Source: Pseudomonas hydrolytica
Lineage (GTDB): Bacteria; Pseudomonadota; Gammaproteobacteria; Pseudomonadales; Pseudomonadaceae
Direction of reading: 5' to 3'
DNA length: 64,000 bases
Assembly (NCBI RefSeq): GCF_021495345.1
Contig: NZ_CP099397.1
Span: 310,001-374,000, forward strand
In this document: positions 1-11,417 of the stretch, in pieces
Numbering within the stretch: position 1 is the first letter of the stretch
Layout of the letters: each line of letters opens with the position of its first letter
Notes under the pieces: model-generated
Databases searched by the model: none
What the model was told of the DNA's origin: nothing
What the model saw: only the letters and a program-made list of their open reading frames with translations
Made by a program: the position numbers and the translations under genes

Positions 1-1776
<1,776 letters not shown>

Positions 1777-1796
1777 TTCCGGGCCACGCAACCTGC

Positions 1797-1850
1797 GTAG
1801 GGTGCGCTGCGCGCGCCAGAGAGTATCCGGTGCGCATGGAGCACCCTACG
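1797..1850. repeat. REP-like palindrome, GTAGGGTGCGC family
   Basis: An imperfect inverted repeat lies between hemF and aroE. The left arm starts CGTAGGGTGCGC and the right arm ends GAGCACCCTACG. The same GTAGGGTG motif occurs at six other intergenic places in the window, so this is a dispersed family of short palindromes rather than a dedicated terminator; it has no T-tract. Confidence 0.7.
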
Positions 1851-1883
1851 AGAAAAGCCGGCAACTTCCTTCAAGGATCATCC

Positions 1884-2705
1884 ATGGACCGCTACTGCGT
1901 CTTCGGCAACCCCATCGGCCACAGCAAATCGCCGCTGATCCACCGTCTGTTCGCCGAGCAGACCGGCCAGGCGCTGACCTACGAAGCGCGGCTGGCGCCG
2001 CTGGACGATTTCATCGGTGACGCGCGCGCCTTCTTCGCCGAGGGGCTGGGCGCCAACGTCACCGTACCGTTCAAGGAAGAGGCCTTTCGCCTGGCCGACG
2101 AGCTGAGCGAGCGCGCCCGTCGCGCCGGCGCGGTGAACACCCTGAAGAAACTGGAAGGCGGCCGCCTGCTCGGTGACAACACCGATGGTGCCGGATTGAC
2201 CCGCGACCTGCAGGACAATGCCGGCTTCGCCCTGACCGGCAAGCGCATCCTCGTGCTCGGCGCCGGCGGCGCGGTGCGCGGCGTGCTCGAACCCTTCCTG
2301 GCGCAGAAGCCGGCCGTACTGGTGATCGCCAACCGCACCGTGGCCAAGGCCGAGCAGCTGGTGCGCGAATTCGCCGACCTCGGCCCGCTGGTCGCTGCCG
2401 GTTTCGACTGGCTCGACGCGCCGGTGGACCTGATCGTCAACGGCACCTCGGCCAGCCTCGGCGGCGAACTGCCGCCGATCGCACCGAGCCTGATCCAGCC
2501 GGGCCATACGCTTTGCTACGACATGATGTATGGCAAGGAGCCCACCGCCTTCAACCGCTGGGCCTTTGATCAGGGCGCGGCGCGCTGCCTGGATGGCCTC
2601 GGCATGCTGGTCGAGCAGGCCGCCGAAGCCTTCGAGCTATGGCGCGGCGTGCGCCCGAACACCGCGCCGGTGCTGGCCGAATTGCGCCGCCAGCTGGCGG
2701 GCTGA
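1884..2705 (+). CDS. aroE: Shikimate 5-dehydrogenase (NADP-dependent)
   Basis: AroE reduces 3-dehydroshikimate to shikimate with NADPH in the chorismate pathway. The 273-residue protein has the substrate domain at the N-terminus ([17 protein letters not shown], then [10 protein letters not shown] with the catalytic lysine and NTDGAG) and a Rossmann domain with [11 protein letters not shown] and the NRT adenosine-phosphate loop. The ATG at 1884 has AAGGATC upstream and matches the family start; the longer reading from 1830 would translate part of the REP-like palindrome. It converges on dadR with a 6-bp gap. Confidence 0.97.
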   Translation: MDRYCVFGNPIGHSKSPLIHRLFAEQTGQALTYEARLAPLDDFIGDARAFFAEGLGANVTVPFKEEAFRLADELSERARRAGAVNTLKKLEGGRLLGDNTDGAGLTRDLQDNAGFALTGKRILVLGAGGAVRGVLEPFLAQKPAVLVIANRTVAKAEQLVREFADLGPLVAAGFDWLDAPVDLIVNGTSASLGGELPPIAPSLIQPGHTLCYDMMYGKEPTAFNRWAFDQGAARCLDGLGMLVEQAAEAFELWRGVRPNTAPVLAELRRQLAG

Positions 2706-2711
2706 GGCGGC

Positions 2712-3200
2712 TCAATCCGGCACTGGCAGCGCCAGCGACTCCTTCACCTCTTCCATGACGATGTAGCTCTTCGACTCGCGCACGTGCGGCAGCTTGAGCA
2801 GGATGTCGCCGAGCAGCTTGCGGTAGCTGGCCATCTCGTTGATGCGCGCCTTCACCAGGTAGTCGAAGTCGCCGGACACCAGGTGGCATTCCAGCACGTG
2901 CGGCAGCTTGAGTACGGCGCGGCGGAATTCCTCGAAGGTGTCGCCGGACTTGTAGTCCAGGCTGATCTCGACGAACACCAGCAGGTTGGCCTTGAGCTGC
3001 TGCGGGTTGAGGCGGGCGTGGTAGCCCATGATGATGCCTTCGCGCTCCAGGCGGCGTACGCGCTCGGTGCAGGGCGTGGTGGACAGGCCCACGCGCTCGC
3101 CCAGTTCGGTAAAGCTGATGCGCCCGTCCTCCTGCAGGATGCGGAGGATGTTGCGGTCGATCTTGTCCAGTTCACGACGGCTTTGATGCTGGGTTCTCAT
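2712..3200 (-). CDS. dadR: Lrp/AsnC-family regulator of D-alanine catabolism
   Basis: This 162-residue Lrp-type regulator has an N-terminal helix-turn-helix ([13 protein letters not shown] through [12 protein letters not shown]) and a C-terminal RAM ligand-binding domain. It is divergent from dadA, the arrangement seen in P. aeruginosa, where DadR responds to L-alanine and controls dadAX; that role is family knowledge. The ATG at 3200 gives the expected [16 protein letters not shown] start. The longer open frame to 3389 would run across the divergent promoter and into the dadA start. Confidence 0.93.
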   Translation of the reverse strand: MRTQHQSRRELDKIDRNILRILQEDGRISFTELGERVGLSTTPCTERVRRLEREGIIMGYHARLNPQQLKANLLVFVEISLDYKSGDTFEEFRRAVLKLPHVLECHLVSGDFDYLVKARINEMASYRKLLGDILLKLPHVRESKSYIVMEEVKESLALPVPD

Positions 3201-3357
3201 GGGGAATCCGCCTCTGCAAAACGGCTTTTTGCCAAGAATTCTCGCCAAATATAGCTGTGTATATGGTGAAAAGCACTGCACGGCTCTCCCTATACTGCGC
3301 GCATCAACAACCCTGGTTCGTAACGTCCGTGCCTCAAGGCGCGGCGGGGAGAAAAGC
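3201..3357. promoter_or_regulatory. dadR-dadA divergent control region
   Basis: This 157-bp AT-richer gap carries a perfect inverted repeat GCAAAA-N5-TTTTGC (3216-3232), the palindrome AGAATTCT just after it, and a good -10 hexamer TATACT at 3291-3296 reading towards dadA, with no convincing -35 at 16-18 bp. A regulator-dependent dadA promoter with a roughly 55-nt leader is likely. DadR is the obvious binder of the palindromes, by inference. Confidence 0.55.
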
Positions 3358-4656
3358 ATGCGTGTTCTGGTTCTCGGCAGTGGTGTCATCGGTACCGCCA
3401 GTGCGTACTACCTGGCCCGGCAGGGCCATGAGGTAGTGGTGGTCGATCGCCAGAACGGCCCGGCCCTGGAAACCAGCTTCGCCAATGCCGGCCAGGTGTC
3501 GCCCGGTTACGCTTCGCCCTGGGCCGCTCCGGGTGTGCCGCTGAAGGCCATCAAGTGGCTGCTGCAGAAGCATGCGCCGCTGGCGATCAAGGCCACCGGC
3601 GATGTCGATCAGTACCTGTGGATGGCGCAGATGCTGCGCAACTGCACCGCCGCCCGCTATGCGGTGAACAAGGAGCGCATGGTGCGTCTGTCCGAGTACA
3701 GCCGCGACTGCCTCGACGAGCTGCGTGCCGAAACCGGTATCGCCTATGAAGGTCGCCAGCTCGGCACCACCCAGCTGTTCCGCACCCAGGCCCAGGTCGA
3801 CGCTGCCGCCAAGGACATCGCCGTGCTGGAAGCCTCCGGCGTGCCCTTCGAGCTGCTCGACCGTGACGCCATCGCCCGCGTCGAACCGGCCCTGGCCGGG
3901 GTCAAGCACAAGCTGGCCGGTGCCCTGCGCCTGCCCAACGATCAGACCGGCGACTGCCAGATGTTCACCACCAAGCTGGCGGACATGGCCAAGGCGCTCG
4001 GCGTCGAGTTCCGCTTCGGGCAGAACATCCAGCGTCTGGACGCCGTGGGCGACCGCCTCAATGGCGTGTGGATCGACGGCAAGCTGGAAACCGCCGACCG
4101 CTACGTGCTCGCCCTCGGCAGCTACAGCCCGCAGCTGCTCAAGCCGCTGGGCGTGCGCGCGCCGGTGTATCCGCTCAAGGGCTACTCGCTGACCGTGCCG
4201 ATCACCAACGCCGAGATGGCGCCGACCTCGACCATCCTCGACGAGACCTACAAGGTGGCGATCACCCGTTTCGACAACCGCATCCGTGTCGGCGGCATGG
4301 CCGAGATCGCCGGTTTCGATCTGTCGCTCAACCCGCGTCGTCGCGAAACCCTGGAAATGATCACTGCCGATCTGTACCCGCAGGGCGGCGACCTGAGCCA
4401 GGCCGAGTTCTGGACCGGTCTGCGCCCGGCCACCCCGGACGGTACGCCGATCGTCGGTGCCACTGCCTACCGCAACCTGTTCCTCAACACCGGCCACGGC
4501 ACCCTGGGCTGGACCATGGCCTGCGGCTCGGGCCGCCTGCTGGCCGATCTGATCGGCAGCAAGCGCCCGCAGATCAGCGCCGAGGGCCTGGATATCTCGC
4601 GCTACTCGGGCAAGAACCGCGAACTCGAGGCCGCGCCGCAGCCGCTGCGCACCTGA
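3358..4656 (+). CDS. dadA: D-amino acid dehydrogenase, small subunit
   Basis: DadA is the membrane-associated FAD enzyme that oxidatively deaminates D-alanine and other D-amino acids and passes electrons to the respiratory chain. The 432-residue length equals the P. aeruginosa enzyme. The N-terminus carries the FAD Rossmann motif [16 protein letters not shown] with an acidic VVVDR strand end, and the C-terminus has the FAD-contacting [13 protein letters not shown]. The ATG at 3358 has GGGGAGA at proper spacing. It leads the catabolic operon dadA-ridA-dadX, in which the racemase supplies D-alanine from L-alanine. Confidence 0.97.
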   Translation: MRVLVLGSGVIGTASAYYLARQGHEVVVVDRQNGPALETSFANAGQVSPGYASPWAAPGVPLKAIKWLLQKHAPLAIKATGDVDQYLWMAQMLRNCTAARYAVNKERMVRLSEYSRDCLDELRAETGIAYEGRQLGTTQLFRTQAQVDAAAKDIAVLEASGVPFELLDRDAIARVEPALAGVKHKLAGALRLPNDQTGDCQMFTTKLADMAKALGVEFRFGQNIQRLDAVGDRLNGVWIDGKLETADRYVLALGSYSPQLLKPLGVRAPVYPLKGYSLTVPITNAEMAPTSTILDETYKVAITRFDNRIRVGGMAEIAGFDLSLNPRRRETLEMITADLYPQGGDLSQAEFWTGLRPATPDGTPIVGATAYRNLFLNTGHGTLGWTMACGSGRLLADLIGSKRPQISAEGLDISRYSGKNRELEAAPQPLRT

Positions 4657-4693
4657 TAGGCTGCGCGTCCCGTAATCGAAGGAGCTTTACCCT

Positions 4694-5044
4694 ATGTCGA
4701 TCCAGCGCCTGCATGTGGAAAAGCGCTACAGCGAAGTGGTAATCCACAACGGCACCGTCTACCTCGCCGGCCAGCTCGCCGACGACTACAGCGGCGACAT
4801 CCGCCAGCAGACCCGCGAGACCCTGGCCAATATCGATCGCATGCTGGCCGAGGCCGGCAGCGACAAGAGCAAGATTCTTTCCGTGACCATCTACCTCAAG
4901 GACATGGACGCTCATTACGACGGCCTCAACGTCGAGTACGACGCCTGGATCGCCGAGGGTGCCGCGCCGGCACGTGCCTGCGTCGAGGCGAAGATGTACA
5001 AGCCCGAGGTGCTGGTGGAAATGATGGTGGTGGCTGCCCTGTAA
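4694..5044 (+). CDS. RidA-family imine/enamine deaminase of the dad operon
   Basis: A 116-residue YjgF/YER057c/UK114 protein. It has the characteristic YLAGQLADD strand, the helical ETLANIDRMLAEAGSDKSKI segment and the conserved arginine in APARACVEAKMYKPEVLVEMMVVA. RidA proteins hydrolyse reactive 2-aminoacrylate and other imines released by amino acid enzymes, which fits a partner for the imine product of DadA. It lies 37 bp after dadA with its own GGAGC ribosome-binding site, and a terminator follows. Confidence 0.92.
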   Translation: MSIQRLHVEKRYSEVVIHNGTVYLAGQLADDYSGDIRQQTRETLANIDRMLAEAGSDKSKILSVTIYLKDMDAHYDGLNVEYDAWIAEGAAPARACVEAKMYKPEVLVEMMVVAAL

Positions 5045-5106
5045 GGTGAGCGCCCACCGGAGCGACGCCAAAAGTCGTTCCGGACTATTTTTTGTGTTGG
5101 CTTTTC

Positions 5107-5134
5107 GCCCGGCTGTCCCGCCGGGCATTTTTTT
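5107..5134 (+). terminator. Rho-independent terminator between ridA and dadX
   Basis: Stem GCCCGGC, loop TGTCCC, stem GCCGGGC, then A and seven T. It lies 63 bp after ridA and 54 bp before dadX, so dadX expression is either a read-through product or driven by a promoter inside this gap. Confidence 0.85.
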
Positions 5135-5187
5135 GACTGGCTACGCCAAACATCGCCCTTCAGCGAAGTATCGAGAGACCGCGAACC

Positions 5188-6261
5188 ATGCGCCCTGCCC
5201 GTGCCCTGATCGACCTCGACGCGCTGCGTCACAACTACCAACTGGCCCGCGAACTGAGCGGCGCCCGCGCCCTGGCCGTGGTCAAGGCCGACGCCTACGG
5301 TCATGGCGCGGTACGCTGCGCCCAGGCTCTGCAGAGTGAGGCGGACGGCTTCGCCGCGGCCTGCATCGAAGAGGCCCTGGCCCTGCGCGAGGCCGGCATC
5401 CATGCGCCGATCCTGCTGCTCGAAGGCTTCTTCGAGGCGGACGAGCTGGCGCTGATCGACCAGCACGAACTCTGGTGCGTGGTGCATGCGCAGTGGCAGA
5501 TCGAGGCCATCGAGCAGGCTCGCCTGAGCAGGCCGCTGACCCTCTGGCTCAAGCTGGATTCCGGCATGCACCGCGTCGGCCTGCACCCAGCCGAGTACCA
5601 GGAGGCCTATCGCCGTCTGCTGGCCAGCGGCAAGGTCGGCAAGATCGTGCTGATGAGCCACTTTGCCCGGGCCGACGAGCCCGAGTGCGAGCGCACCGTC
5701 GAGCAACTGGCGGTATTCCAGCAGGCCCGCCAGGGCCTGGCCGCCGAGGTCAGCCTGCGCAACTCGCCGGCCGTGCTCGGCTGGCCTGCGGTGCCGAGCG
5801 ACTGGGTACGCCCCGGCATCATGCTGTACGGCGCCACCCCCTTCGAGCAGGCCCAGGAGCAGGCGGCGCGCCTGCAGCCGGTGATGACCCTGGAGTCCAA
5901 GGTCATCAGCGTGCGCGAACTGCCGGCCGGCGAGCCGGTGGGCTATGGTGCGCGCTTCGTCAGCGAGCGGCCGACCCGTGTCGGCGTGGTCGCCATGGGC
6001 TATGCCGACGGCTACCCGCGTCACGCCCCGACCGGCACGCCAGTGGCGGTGGATGGCCAGCTCACCCGGCTGATCGGTCGGGTATCGATGGACATGCTCA
6101 CCGTGGATCTGACCGACCTGCCGCAGGCCGGCTTGGGCAGCCGCGTGGAGCTCTGGGGCAAGCAGGTGCTGGCTAGCGACGTGGCGATGGCTGCGGGCAG
6201 CATTCCCTACCAGATCTTCTGCAACCTGCGCCGGGCTCCGCTGCTCTATCTCGGGGGCTGA
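5188..6261 (+). CDS. dadX: Alanine racemase, catabolic type
   Basis: A PLP-dependent fold-type III racemase of 357 residues. The PLP lysine is K33 in [11 protein letters not shown], and the second catalytic base is the tyrosine in VGYGARF. The start [17 protein letters not shown] is diagnostic. Position after dadA-ridA points to the catabolic enzyme that converts L-alanine to D-alanine for DadA, although either racemase type can also feed peptidoglycan synthesis. The ATG at 5188 follows GAGAGACC. A terminator separates it from ridA, unlike a simple uninterrupted operon. Confidence 0.95.
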   Translation: MRPARALIDLDALRHNYQLARELSGARALAVVKADAYGHGAVRCAQALQSEADGFAAACIEEALALREAGIHAPILLLEGFFEADELALIDQHELWCVVHAQWQIEAIEQARLSRPLTLWLKLDSGMHRVGLHPAEYQEAYRRLLASGKVGKIVLMSHFARADEPECERTVEQLAVFQQARQGLAAEVSLRNSPAVLGWPAVPSDWVRPGIMLYGATPFEQAQEQAARLQPVMTLESKVISVRELPAGEPVGYGARFVSERPTRVGVVAMGYADGYPRHAPTGTPVAVDGQLTRLIGRVSMDMLTVDLTDLPQAGLGSRVELWGKQVLASDVAMAAGSIPYQIFCNLRRAPLLYLGG

Positions 6262-6364
6262 GATTGGCGGCTGTGGGCGAGCGTGAACGCCAGTGTTGTA
6301 AATTCCGAACGCTATGCCATGATACGGACACTTTTCCGCATCAATCCCAAGGGGGACACCAGCA

Positions 6365-6913
6365 TTGGACGTCGGCGTTCGACTGCAATCGATCCGTAAG
6401 CTCAAAGGCCTTTCCCAGCGTGAACTCGCCAAGCGGGCGGGCGTCACCAACAGCACCATCTCGATGATCGAGAAGAACAGCGTAAGCCCCTCGATCAGTT
6501 CGCTGAAGAAGGTGCTCGGTGGCATTCCCATGTCGCTGGTGGAGTTCTTCTCCCTCGATCTGGAGCAGGAGAACCAGACCCAGGTGGTCTACCGGGCCTC
6601 CGAACTCACCGATATCTGCAGTGGCGCCATCACCATGAAGCTGATCGGCAAGGCGCATCCGAGCCGTGCCATCGCCTTCCTTGACGAGACCTATCCGGCA
6701 GGTGCCGATACCGGCGACGAGATGTATGCCCATGAGGGCGAAGAGGCGGGCATGCTGGTCGAAGGCAAGCTGGAGCTGACCGTCGGCAGCGAGGTGTTCG
6801 TGCTCGAGCCGGGCGACAGCTACTACTTCGAGAGCAGCAAGCCGCATCGCTTTCGCAACCCGTTCGACGAGCCGGCACGCTTGATCAGTGCCACCACGCC
6901 AGCGAACTTCTGA
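6365..6913 (+). CDS. pauR: XRE-cupin transcriptional regulator (polyamine regulator type)
   Basis: A 182-residue two-domain regulator. The N-terminal helix-turn-helix is LQSIRKLKGLSQRELAKRAG with TNSTISMIEKNSVSPSISSL, and the C-terminal cupin has HEGEEAGMLVEGKLELTVG and EPGDSYYFESSKPHRFRN. It resembles P. aeruginosa PauR (PA5301), a repressor of polyamine catabolism genes, in sequence and in being followed by cytochrome c5. The start is TTG at 6365: the product begins exactly where the family does, GGGGGA lies 8 nt upstream, and no ATG is available. The target genes are not in this window. Confidence 0.88.
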   Translation: MDVGVRLQSIRKLKGLSQRELAKRAGVTNSTISMIEKNSVSPSISSLKKVLGGIPMSLVEFFSLDLEQENQTQVVYRASELTDICSGAITMKLIGKAHPSRAIAFLDETYPAGADTGDEMYAHEGEEAGMLVEGKLELTVGSEVFVLEPGDSYYFESSKPHRFRNPFDEPARLISATTPANF

Positions 6914-7026
6914 TCAATAACCCTGCGACAATATGGGTTGTTTCGGCCGGGGCGGCTTGCCGTTATACTGTCGCCCGCTCGCGAATCCGTGGCCGCGGGC
7001 GTGACTAGCCACGAAGAGGGTGTACC

Positions 7027-7446
7027 GTGAATCTGATGAAGAAAATGCTGGCAGTACCGGCTGCCGTATTGGCCCTGTGGGCAGTGACTGCTCAGGCCAC
7101 GACCGATGAAGCCATCGCCGAGCGCCTCAAGCCGGTGGGCGAAGTGTGCATCATGGGTGAAGAATGCAAGGGCGTCGGCGCCGTTGCCGTGGCCGCTGGC
7201 GGCGCACGCAGCACCGACGACATCATCGCCAAGCACTGCAACGCCTGCCATGCCGCCGGCGTGCTGGGCGCGCCGAAGATCGGCGACACCGCTGCCTGGA
7301 AAGAGCGTGCCGACCATCAGGGCGGCCTCGACGGCATCCTTGCCGCTGCCATCTCCGGCATCAACGCCATGCCGCCGAAAGGCACCTGCGCCGATTGCTC
7401 GGAAGACGAACTGCGCGACGCGATCAAGAAGATGTCCGGTCTGTAA
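7027..7446 (+). CDS. cycB: Cytochrome c5
   Basis: A 139-residue periplasmic monohaem cytochrome. A Sec signal peptide of about 24 residues (MNLMKKMLAVPAAVLALWAVTAQA-) is followed by a haem site C71-N-A-C-H75. The late MPPKGTCADC segment supplies the distal methionine and the cysteine pair found in c5-type cytochromes. It probably shuttles electrons to terminal oxidases. A GAGGGTG ribosome-binding site precedes the ATG, and a -10-like TATACT at 6964-6969 suggests its own promoter after pauR. A strong terminator follows. Confidence 0.92.
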   Translation: MNLMKKMLAVPAAVLALWAVTAQATTDEAIAERLKPVGEVCIMGEECKGVGAVAVAAGGARSTDDIIAKHCNACHAAGVLGAPKIGDTAAWKERADHQGGLDGILAAAISGINAMPPKGTCADCSEDELRDAIKKMSGL

Positions 7447-7463
7447 GACCCGACGCTTCGCTG

Positions 7464-7490
7464 AAAAAACCGCCCTCTGGGCGGTTTTTT
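7464..7490 (+). terminator. Terminator of cycB
   Basis: A perfect hairpin with stems AAAAAACCGCCC and GGGCGGTTTTTT and a three-base TCT loop, 18 bp after the cycB stop. The flanking A and T runs would let it work in both directions. Confidence 0.92.
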
Positions 7491-7493
7491 CGT

Positions 7494-7783
7494 TTAGAGC
7501 CTGCTCACGAGCTCGCGAGCTAGAGCCATACAAGGCGCAACGACCCACGGGAGTAACAGCCGAAGGCTGGCCCGAAGGGAGAGCGCCAGCGAATCAAATA
7601 GGCGAGGAACGCCCGGAGTCGCGCTCGACTTTACGAGCTGTAAATGAGCAGTACTCGCTTCGCTCGCCCCTCCGGGGCCGCACTAAAGTGCGTTAGCCGC
7701 AAGCGGCTTCCGACCGGGCTGGCGCTCCAGCCTGTTCTTAACGCAGTAGGGCCGACGCGCAGCAGATCGTGAGCAGGCTCTTA
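7494..7783. mobile_element. MITE-like element with 14-bp terminal inverted repeats and TTA duplication
   Basis: This fills most of the 413-bp gap between cycB and the next gene. The ends are GAGCCTGCTCACGA at 7497-7510 and its exact reverse complement at 7767-7780, giving a 284-bp element. A direct TTA flanks it at 7494-7496 and 7781-7783, as a 3-bp target duplication. There is no transposase; the interior has only short incidental frames. The TNA-type duplication is like that of some IS5-group elements, so a parental IS of that group is a guess. It inserted immediately beyond the cycB terminator. Confidence 0.75.
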
Positions 7784-7859
7784 AGGCGATGGCATGCAAC
7801 CATGCTGGTAGCCAGGCAGTCCAAGCATCATTCGTCAAGGATGCCGCGAGGAGCGCCAG

Positions 7860-9995
7860 ATGCCGCACAGCTGTACCCTCGAACAAGCCGTCGATCATGT
7901 GCTCAGCGAGCTGGATGGGCCGATCCATCTCGGTCTGCCGCTTGGTCTGGGCAAGCCCAATCGCTGGGTCAATGCCCTGTACGCGCGGGTGCGCGAGATG
8001 CCCGAGCGGCAGCTGACGATCTACACCGCGCTGTGCCTGGGGCGGCCGCGGGCCGGGCAGGAGCTGCAGCGGCGTCTGCTCGACCCCTTCGTCGCGCGGG
8101 TCTACGGCGACTATCCCGAGCTGGACTTTCTCGCCGACCTGCACGCCGACAGCCTGCCGGCCAACGTGCGCGTGGAGCAGTTCTTCTTCCAGCCCGGCAG
8201 TCTGCTCGACTGCGAGCCGGCGCAGCAGGACTACATCAGCAGCAATTACAGCCACGTCGCCCGCGACCTCAATGCCAAGGGTCTGAACCTGGTGGCCCAG
8301 CTGGTGGCTGGCGATGACCAGCGGCCGGAGCATTTCAGCCTGAGCTGCAACCCGGACGTGACCCTCGACCTGCTGCCGTTGCTGCAGCGCCGCCGCGCCG
8401 CTGGCGAGAAGGTGCTCAGCGTCGCCCAGATTCACCACGACCTGCCCTACATGGCAGGCGACGCCCAGCTGCCGCGCGACACCTTCGACATCCACATCGT
8501 CGAGGACGAGCGGACCACGCTGTTCTCCACGCCGAACATGCCGGTGACGACCCAGGATCATTGCATCGGCCTGTTCGCCAGCACCCTGGTGCGCGACGGC
8601 GGCACGCTGCAGATCGGCATCGGTGCGATGGGCGACGCCCTGGCGGCGGCGCTGATCGCCAGGCAAGCCGACAATGCCCGCTACCGTGCGGTGCTGCAGG
8701 CGTTGCGCGGCGGCGAGGGCTGGGCCGGGGAAATCGCCGCCAACGGTGGCCTGGCGCCGCTCGAACAGGGGCTATACGGCTGCAGCGAGATGTTCGTCAA
8801 CGGTTTGCTGGCATTGGCCGAGGCCGGCCTGCTGCGGCGTGCGGTCTATCCGGACCTGCGTCTGCAACGCCTGGCCCTGGCGGGCGCGCTGGATGCCTCG
8901 GGGCGCCCGCACAGCGTGCAGGCGCTGGCCGATGCCGGGTTGCCGGCGCGGCTGCAGCCTGGCGATCTTGGCTGGCTGTCTGGCAGCGGGTTGCTGCAGG
9001 GCGACCTGCAACTGGAGGAAGGCTGGCTGTATCTGCCGGATGGCAGCCGAACCGTGGCGGATCTGAGCGATCCGCAGACCCAGGTCTGTCTGGCGCCCTA
9101 CCTGGGCGCGGCGCAGGGCGGCGTGGTGCTGCACGGCGGCTTCTTTCTCGGCCCGGGGGCCTTCTATAGCCGCCTGCGCGAACTGGATGACGCCGCGCGA
9201 CAGCGCTTCGCCATGACCGGTATCCGCTACATCAACGAGCTGTACGGCCAGGAAGAGCTCAAGCGCCTGCAGCGCCGCGACGCGCGCTTCATCAATACGG
9301 TCTTCACCATGACCCTGCTCGGTGCGGGCGTCGCCGACCAGCTCGAGGACGGCCGGGTGCTCAGCGGCGTGGGTGGTCAGTACAACTTCGTCGCCCAGGC
9401 TCATGCGCTGGAGGGCGCGCGCTCCATCCTGCTGCTGCGCAGCTGGCGCGAGTCCGGCGGCCAGGTCAGTTCCAACATCGTCTGGGACTATGGCCACGCC
9501 ACCATTCCGCGGCACCTGCGCGACATGGTGGTGACCGAATACGGCATCGCTGATCTGCGCGGCAAGACCGATGCCCAGGTGATCGAGGCGCTGCTCGCCA
9601 TCAGCGACTCGCGCTTCCAGCCCGAGCTGATCGCCCAGGCCCAGCAGGCGGGCAAGCTGGCGGCCGATTTCCGCCTGGATGCGCGCTTCAGCAACAACCT
9701 GCCGGAGCGGCTGGACAAGGTGCGTGCGGACTTTCCCGCGCTGTTTCCCGAGTACCCGCTGGGCAGTGATTTCAGCAGCGTGGAGGCCGATCTGGTGCGC
9801 GCGCTGGGCTGGCTCAAGAGCAAGCTGCACCTGAGCGAGGCGCTCGAGCTGGGCAAGGCCACGCTCGATGCGCCTGAGCCGCTCGCCTATGCCGAACATC
9901 TGCGGCGCATGGGCCTGGAGGCGCCGGACGGCGTGCGCGAAACCCTCTACCAGCGGCTGTTGCTGGCGGGCCTGCAGGCCACCGCCTCGGCGTAG
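7860..9995 (+). CDS. Acetyl-CoA hydrolase/transferase-family protein, long form
   Basis: A 711-residue cytoplasmic protein. The C-terminal half has the acetyl-CoA hydrolase/transferase fold: GVGGQYNFVAQAHAL, SNIVWDYGHATIPRHLRDMVVTEYGIADLRGKTD. The N-terminal half has the matching lobe (LGLPLGLGKPNRWVNALYARV, SFSLSCN-type region, LQIGIGAMGDALAAAL). The family moves CoA between acids or hydrolyses acyl-CoA; the substrate cannot be read from sequence. It is longer than typical 500-residue CoA-transferases because of an insertion around residues 230-420. The ATG at 7860 follows GAGGAGCG. It stands alone, with a MITE-like element upstream. Confidence 0.82.
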   Translation: MPHSCTLEQAVDHVLSELDGPIHLGLPLGLGKPNRWVNALYARVREMPERQLTIYTALCLGRPRAGQELQRRLLDPFVARVYGDYPELDFLADLHADSLPANVRVEQFFFQPGSLLDCEPAQQDYISSNYSHVARDLNAKGLNLVAQLVAGDDQRPEHFSLSCNPDVTLDLLPLLQRRRAAGEKVLSVAQIHHDLPYMAGDAQLPRDTFDIHIVEDERTTLFSTPNMPVTTQDHCIGLFASTLVRDGGTLQIGIGAMGDALAAALIARQADNARYRAVLQALRGGEGWAGEIAANGGLAPLEQGLYGCSEMFVNGLLALAEAGLLRRAVYPDLRLQRLALAGALDASGRPHSVQALADAGLPARLQPGDLGWLSGSGLLQGDLQLEEGWLYLPDGSRTVADLSDPQTQVCLAPYLGAAQGGVVLHGGFFLGPGAFYSRLRELDDAARQRFAMTGIRYINELYGQEELKRLQRRDARFINTVFTMTLLGAGVADQLEDGRVLSGVGGQYNFVAQAHALEGARSILLLRSWRESGGQVSSNIVWDYGHATIPRHLRDMVVTEYGIADLRGKTDAQVIEALLAISDSRFQPELIAQAQQAGKLAADFRLDARFSNNLPERLDKVRADFPALFPEYPLGSDFSSVEADLVRALGWLKSKLHLSEALELGKATLDAPEPLAYAEHLRRMGLEAPDGVRETLYQRLLLAGLQATASA

Positions 9996-10055
9996 GCTTG
10001 CTTGGCTGCCCTGGTCATGCTGAGCGCCGGGGCAGCGATGTGCATCGACAGGCGC

Positions 10056-10739
<684 letters not shown>

Positions 10740-10762
10740 TTATCCGGGCCGGCGGGACCCGG

Positions 10763-11245
10763 TCAGGCGCTCTTGGTCAGACGGCGCAGGATGTCCTTGG
10801 GAATGCCGCGCGTATCCAGGGGCAGCTTGTCCGGCGCTGGCTCCAGGCCCAGTTCGTAGAGCCAGTTGAGCGCAAATTCGCGCAGTTGCTTGAGCTCGAA
10901 GGCCTGCCATTGCTCACGCAGCGCCGGAAAGGCCTCGATCTCGTAGTCGAACGAGCGCAGCGGCTTGCGGCCGGTCAGCGCGGCACTGAGCAGGGGATGG
11001 GCATGCACATCGTCGAGGGTGAACAGGAAGGACTCGCGCATGGCCACGCGCTGCGGCACGTCGAGGTTGGGTATGCGCGTATAGCGATCCGGCTCGAGTT
11101 CCACTTGCTGGCGCTCCTCGCTGTACTGGTCTTCTGCAGGCAGGGTCAGGACCTTGCCGCTTTCCAGATCCAGCCAGTTTTCCTGCTGTTCGCGGCCGTT
11201 GATCAGTCGAGTCAGGGCATCAATGTCGAGCGTGAATGTGCGCAT
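10763..11245 (-). CDS. UPF0158-family protein
   Basis: A 160-residue soluble, acidic protein of unknown function. The N-terminus (TFTLDIDALTRLINGREQQENWLDLESGKVLTL) and the late WYEL-type segment FALNWLYELGLEP match the UPF0158 family as I remember it. There is no signal peptide or membrane span. The start ATG at 11245 is followed by family sequence; upstream is a REP-like block. It sits between xpt and rep, where P. aeruginosa carries the pyruvate oxidase gene poxB as I recall, so it marks a local difference in gene content. Confidence 0.7.
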   Translation of the reverse strand: MRTFTLDIDALTRLINGREQQENWLDLESGKVLTLPAEDQYSEERQQVELEPDRYTRIPNLDVPQRVAMRESFLFTLDDVHAHPLLSAALTGRKPLRSFDYEIEAFPALREQWQAFELKQLREFALNWLYELGLEPAPDKLPLDTRGIPKDILRRLTKSA

Positions 11246-11320
11246 GGTTCCAGCCCCTGTTTCTGAACGATGTCTTCTTCTGACTGGCAAATACGACGAG
11301 GGTGCCAGCGGCATTGGAGT

Positions 11321-11399
11321 GGTGGGCCGAAGCCCACCGACCAGCGACCATACACCAGCGCGGTAGGGTGGGCCGGGTGGCGATCCGCTTTGGCCCACC
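11321..11399. repeat. Pair of REP-like hairpins, GGTGGGC family
   Basis: Two adjacent palindromes: GGTGGGC-CGAA-GCCCACC (11321-11338) and a second with arms GGTGGGCC and GGCCCACC (11367-11399) that begins with the GTAGGGTG motif seen elsewhere. They fill the gap between rep and the UPF0158 gene and have no T-tract. Confidence 0.7.
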
Positions 11400-11417
11400 A
11401 GACAGCAAGAGCCGGTT

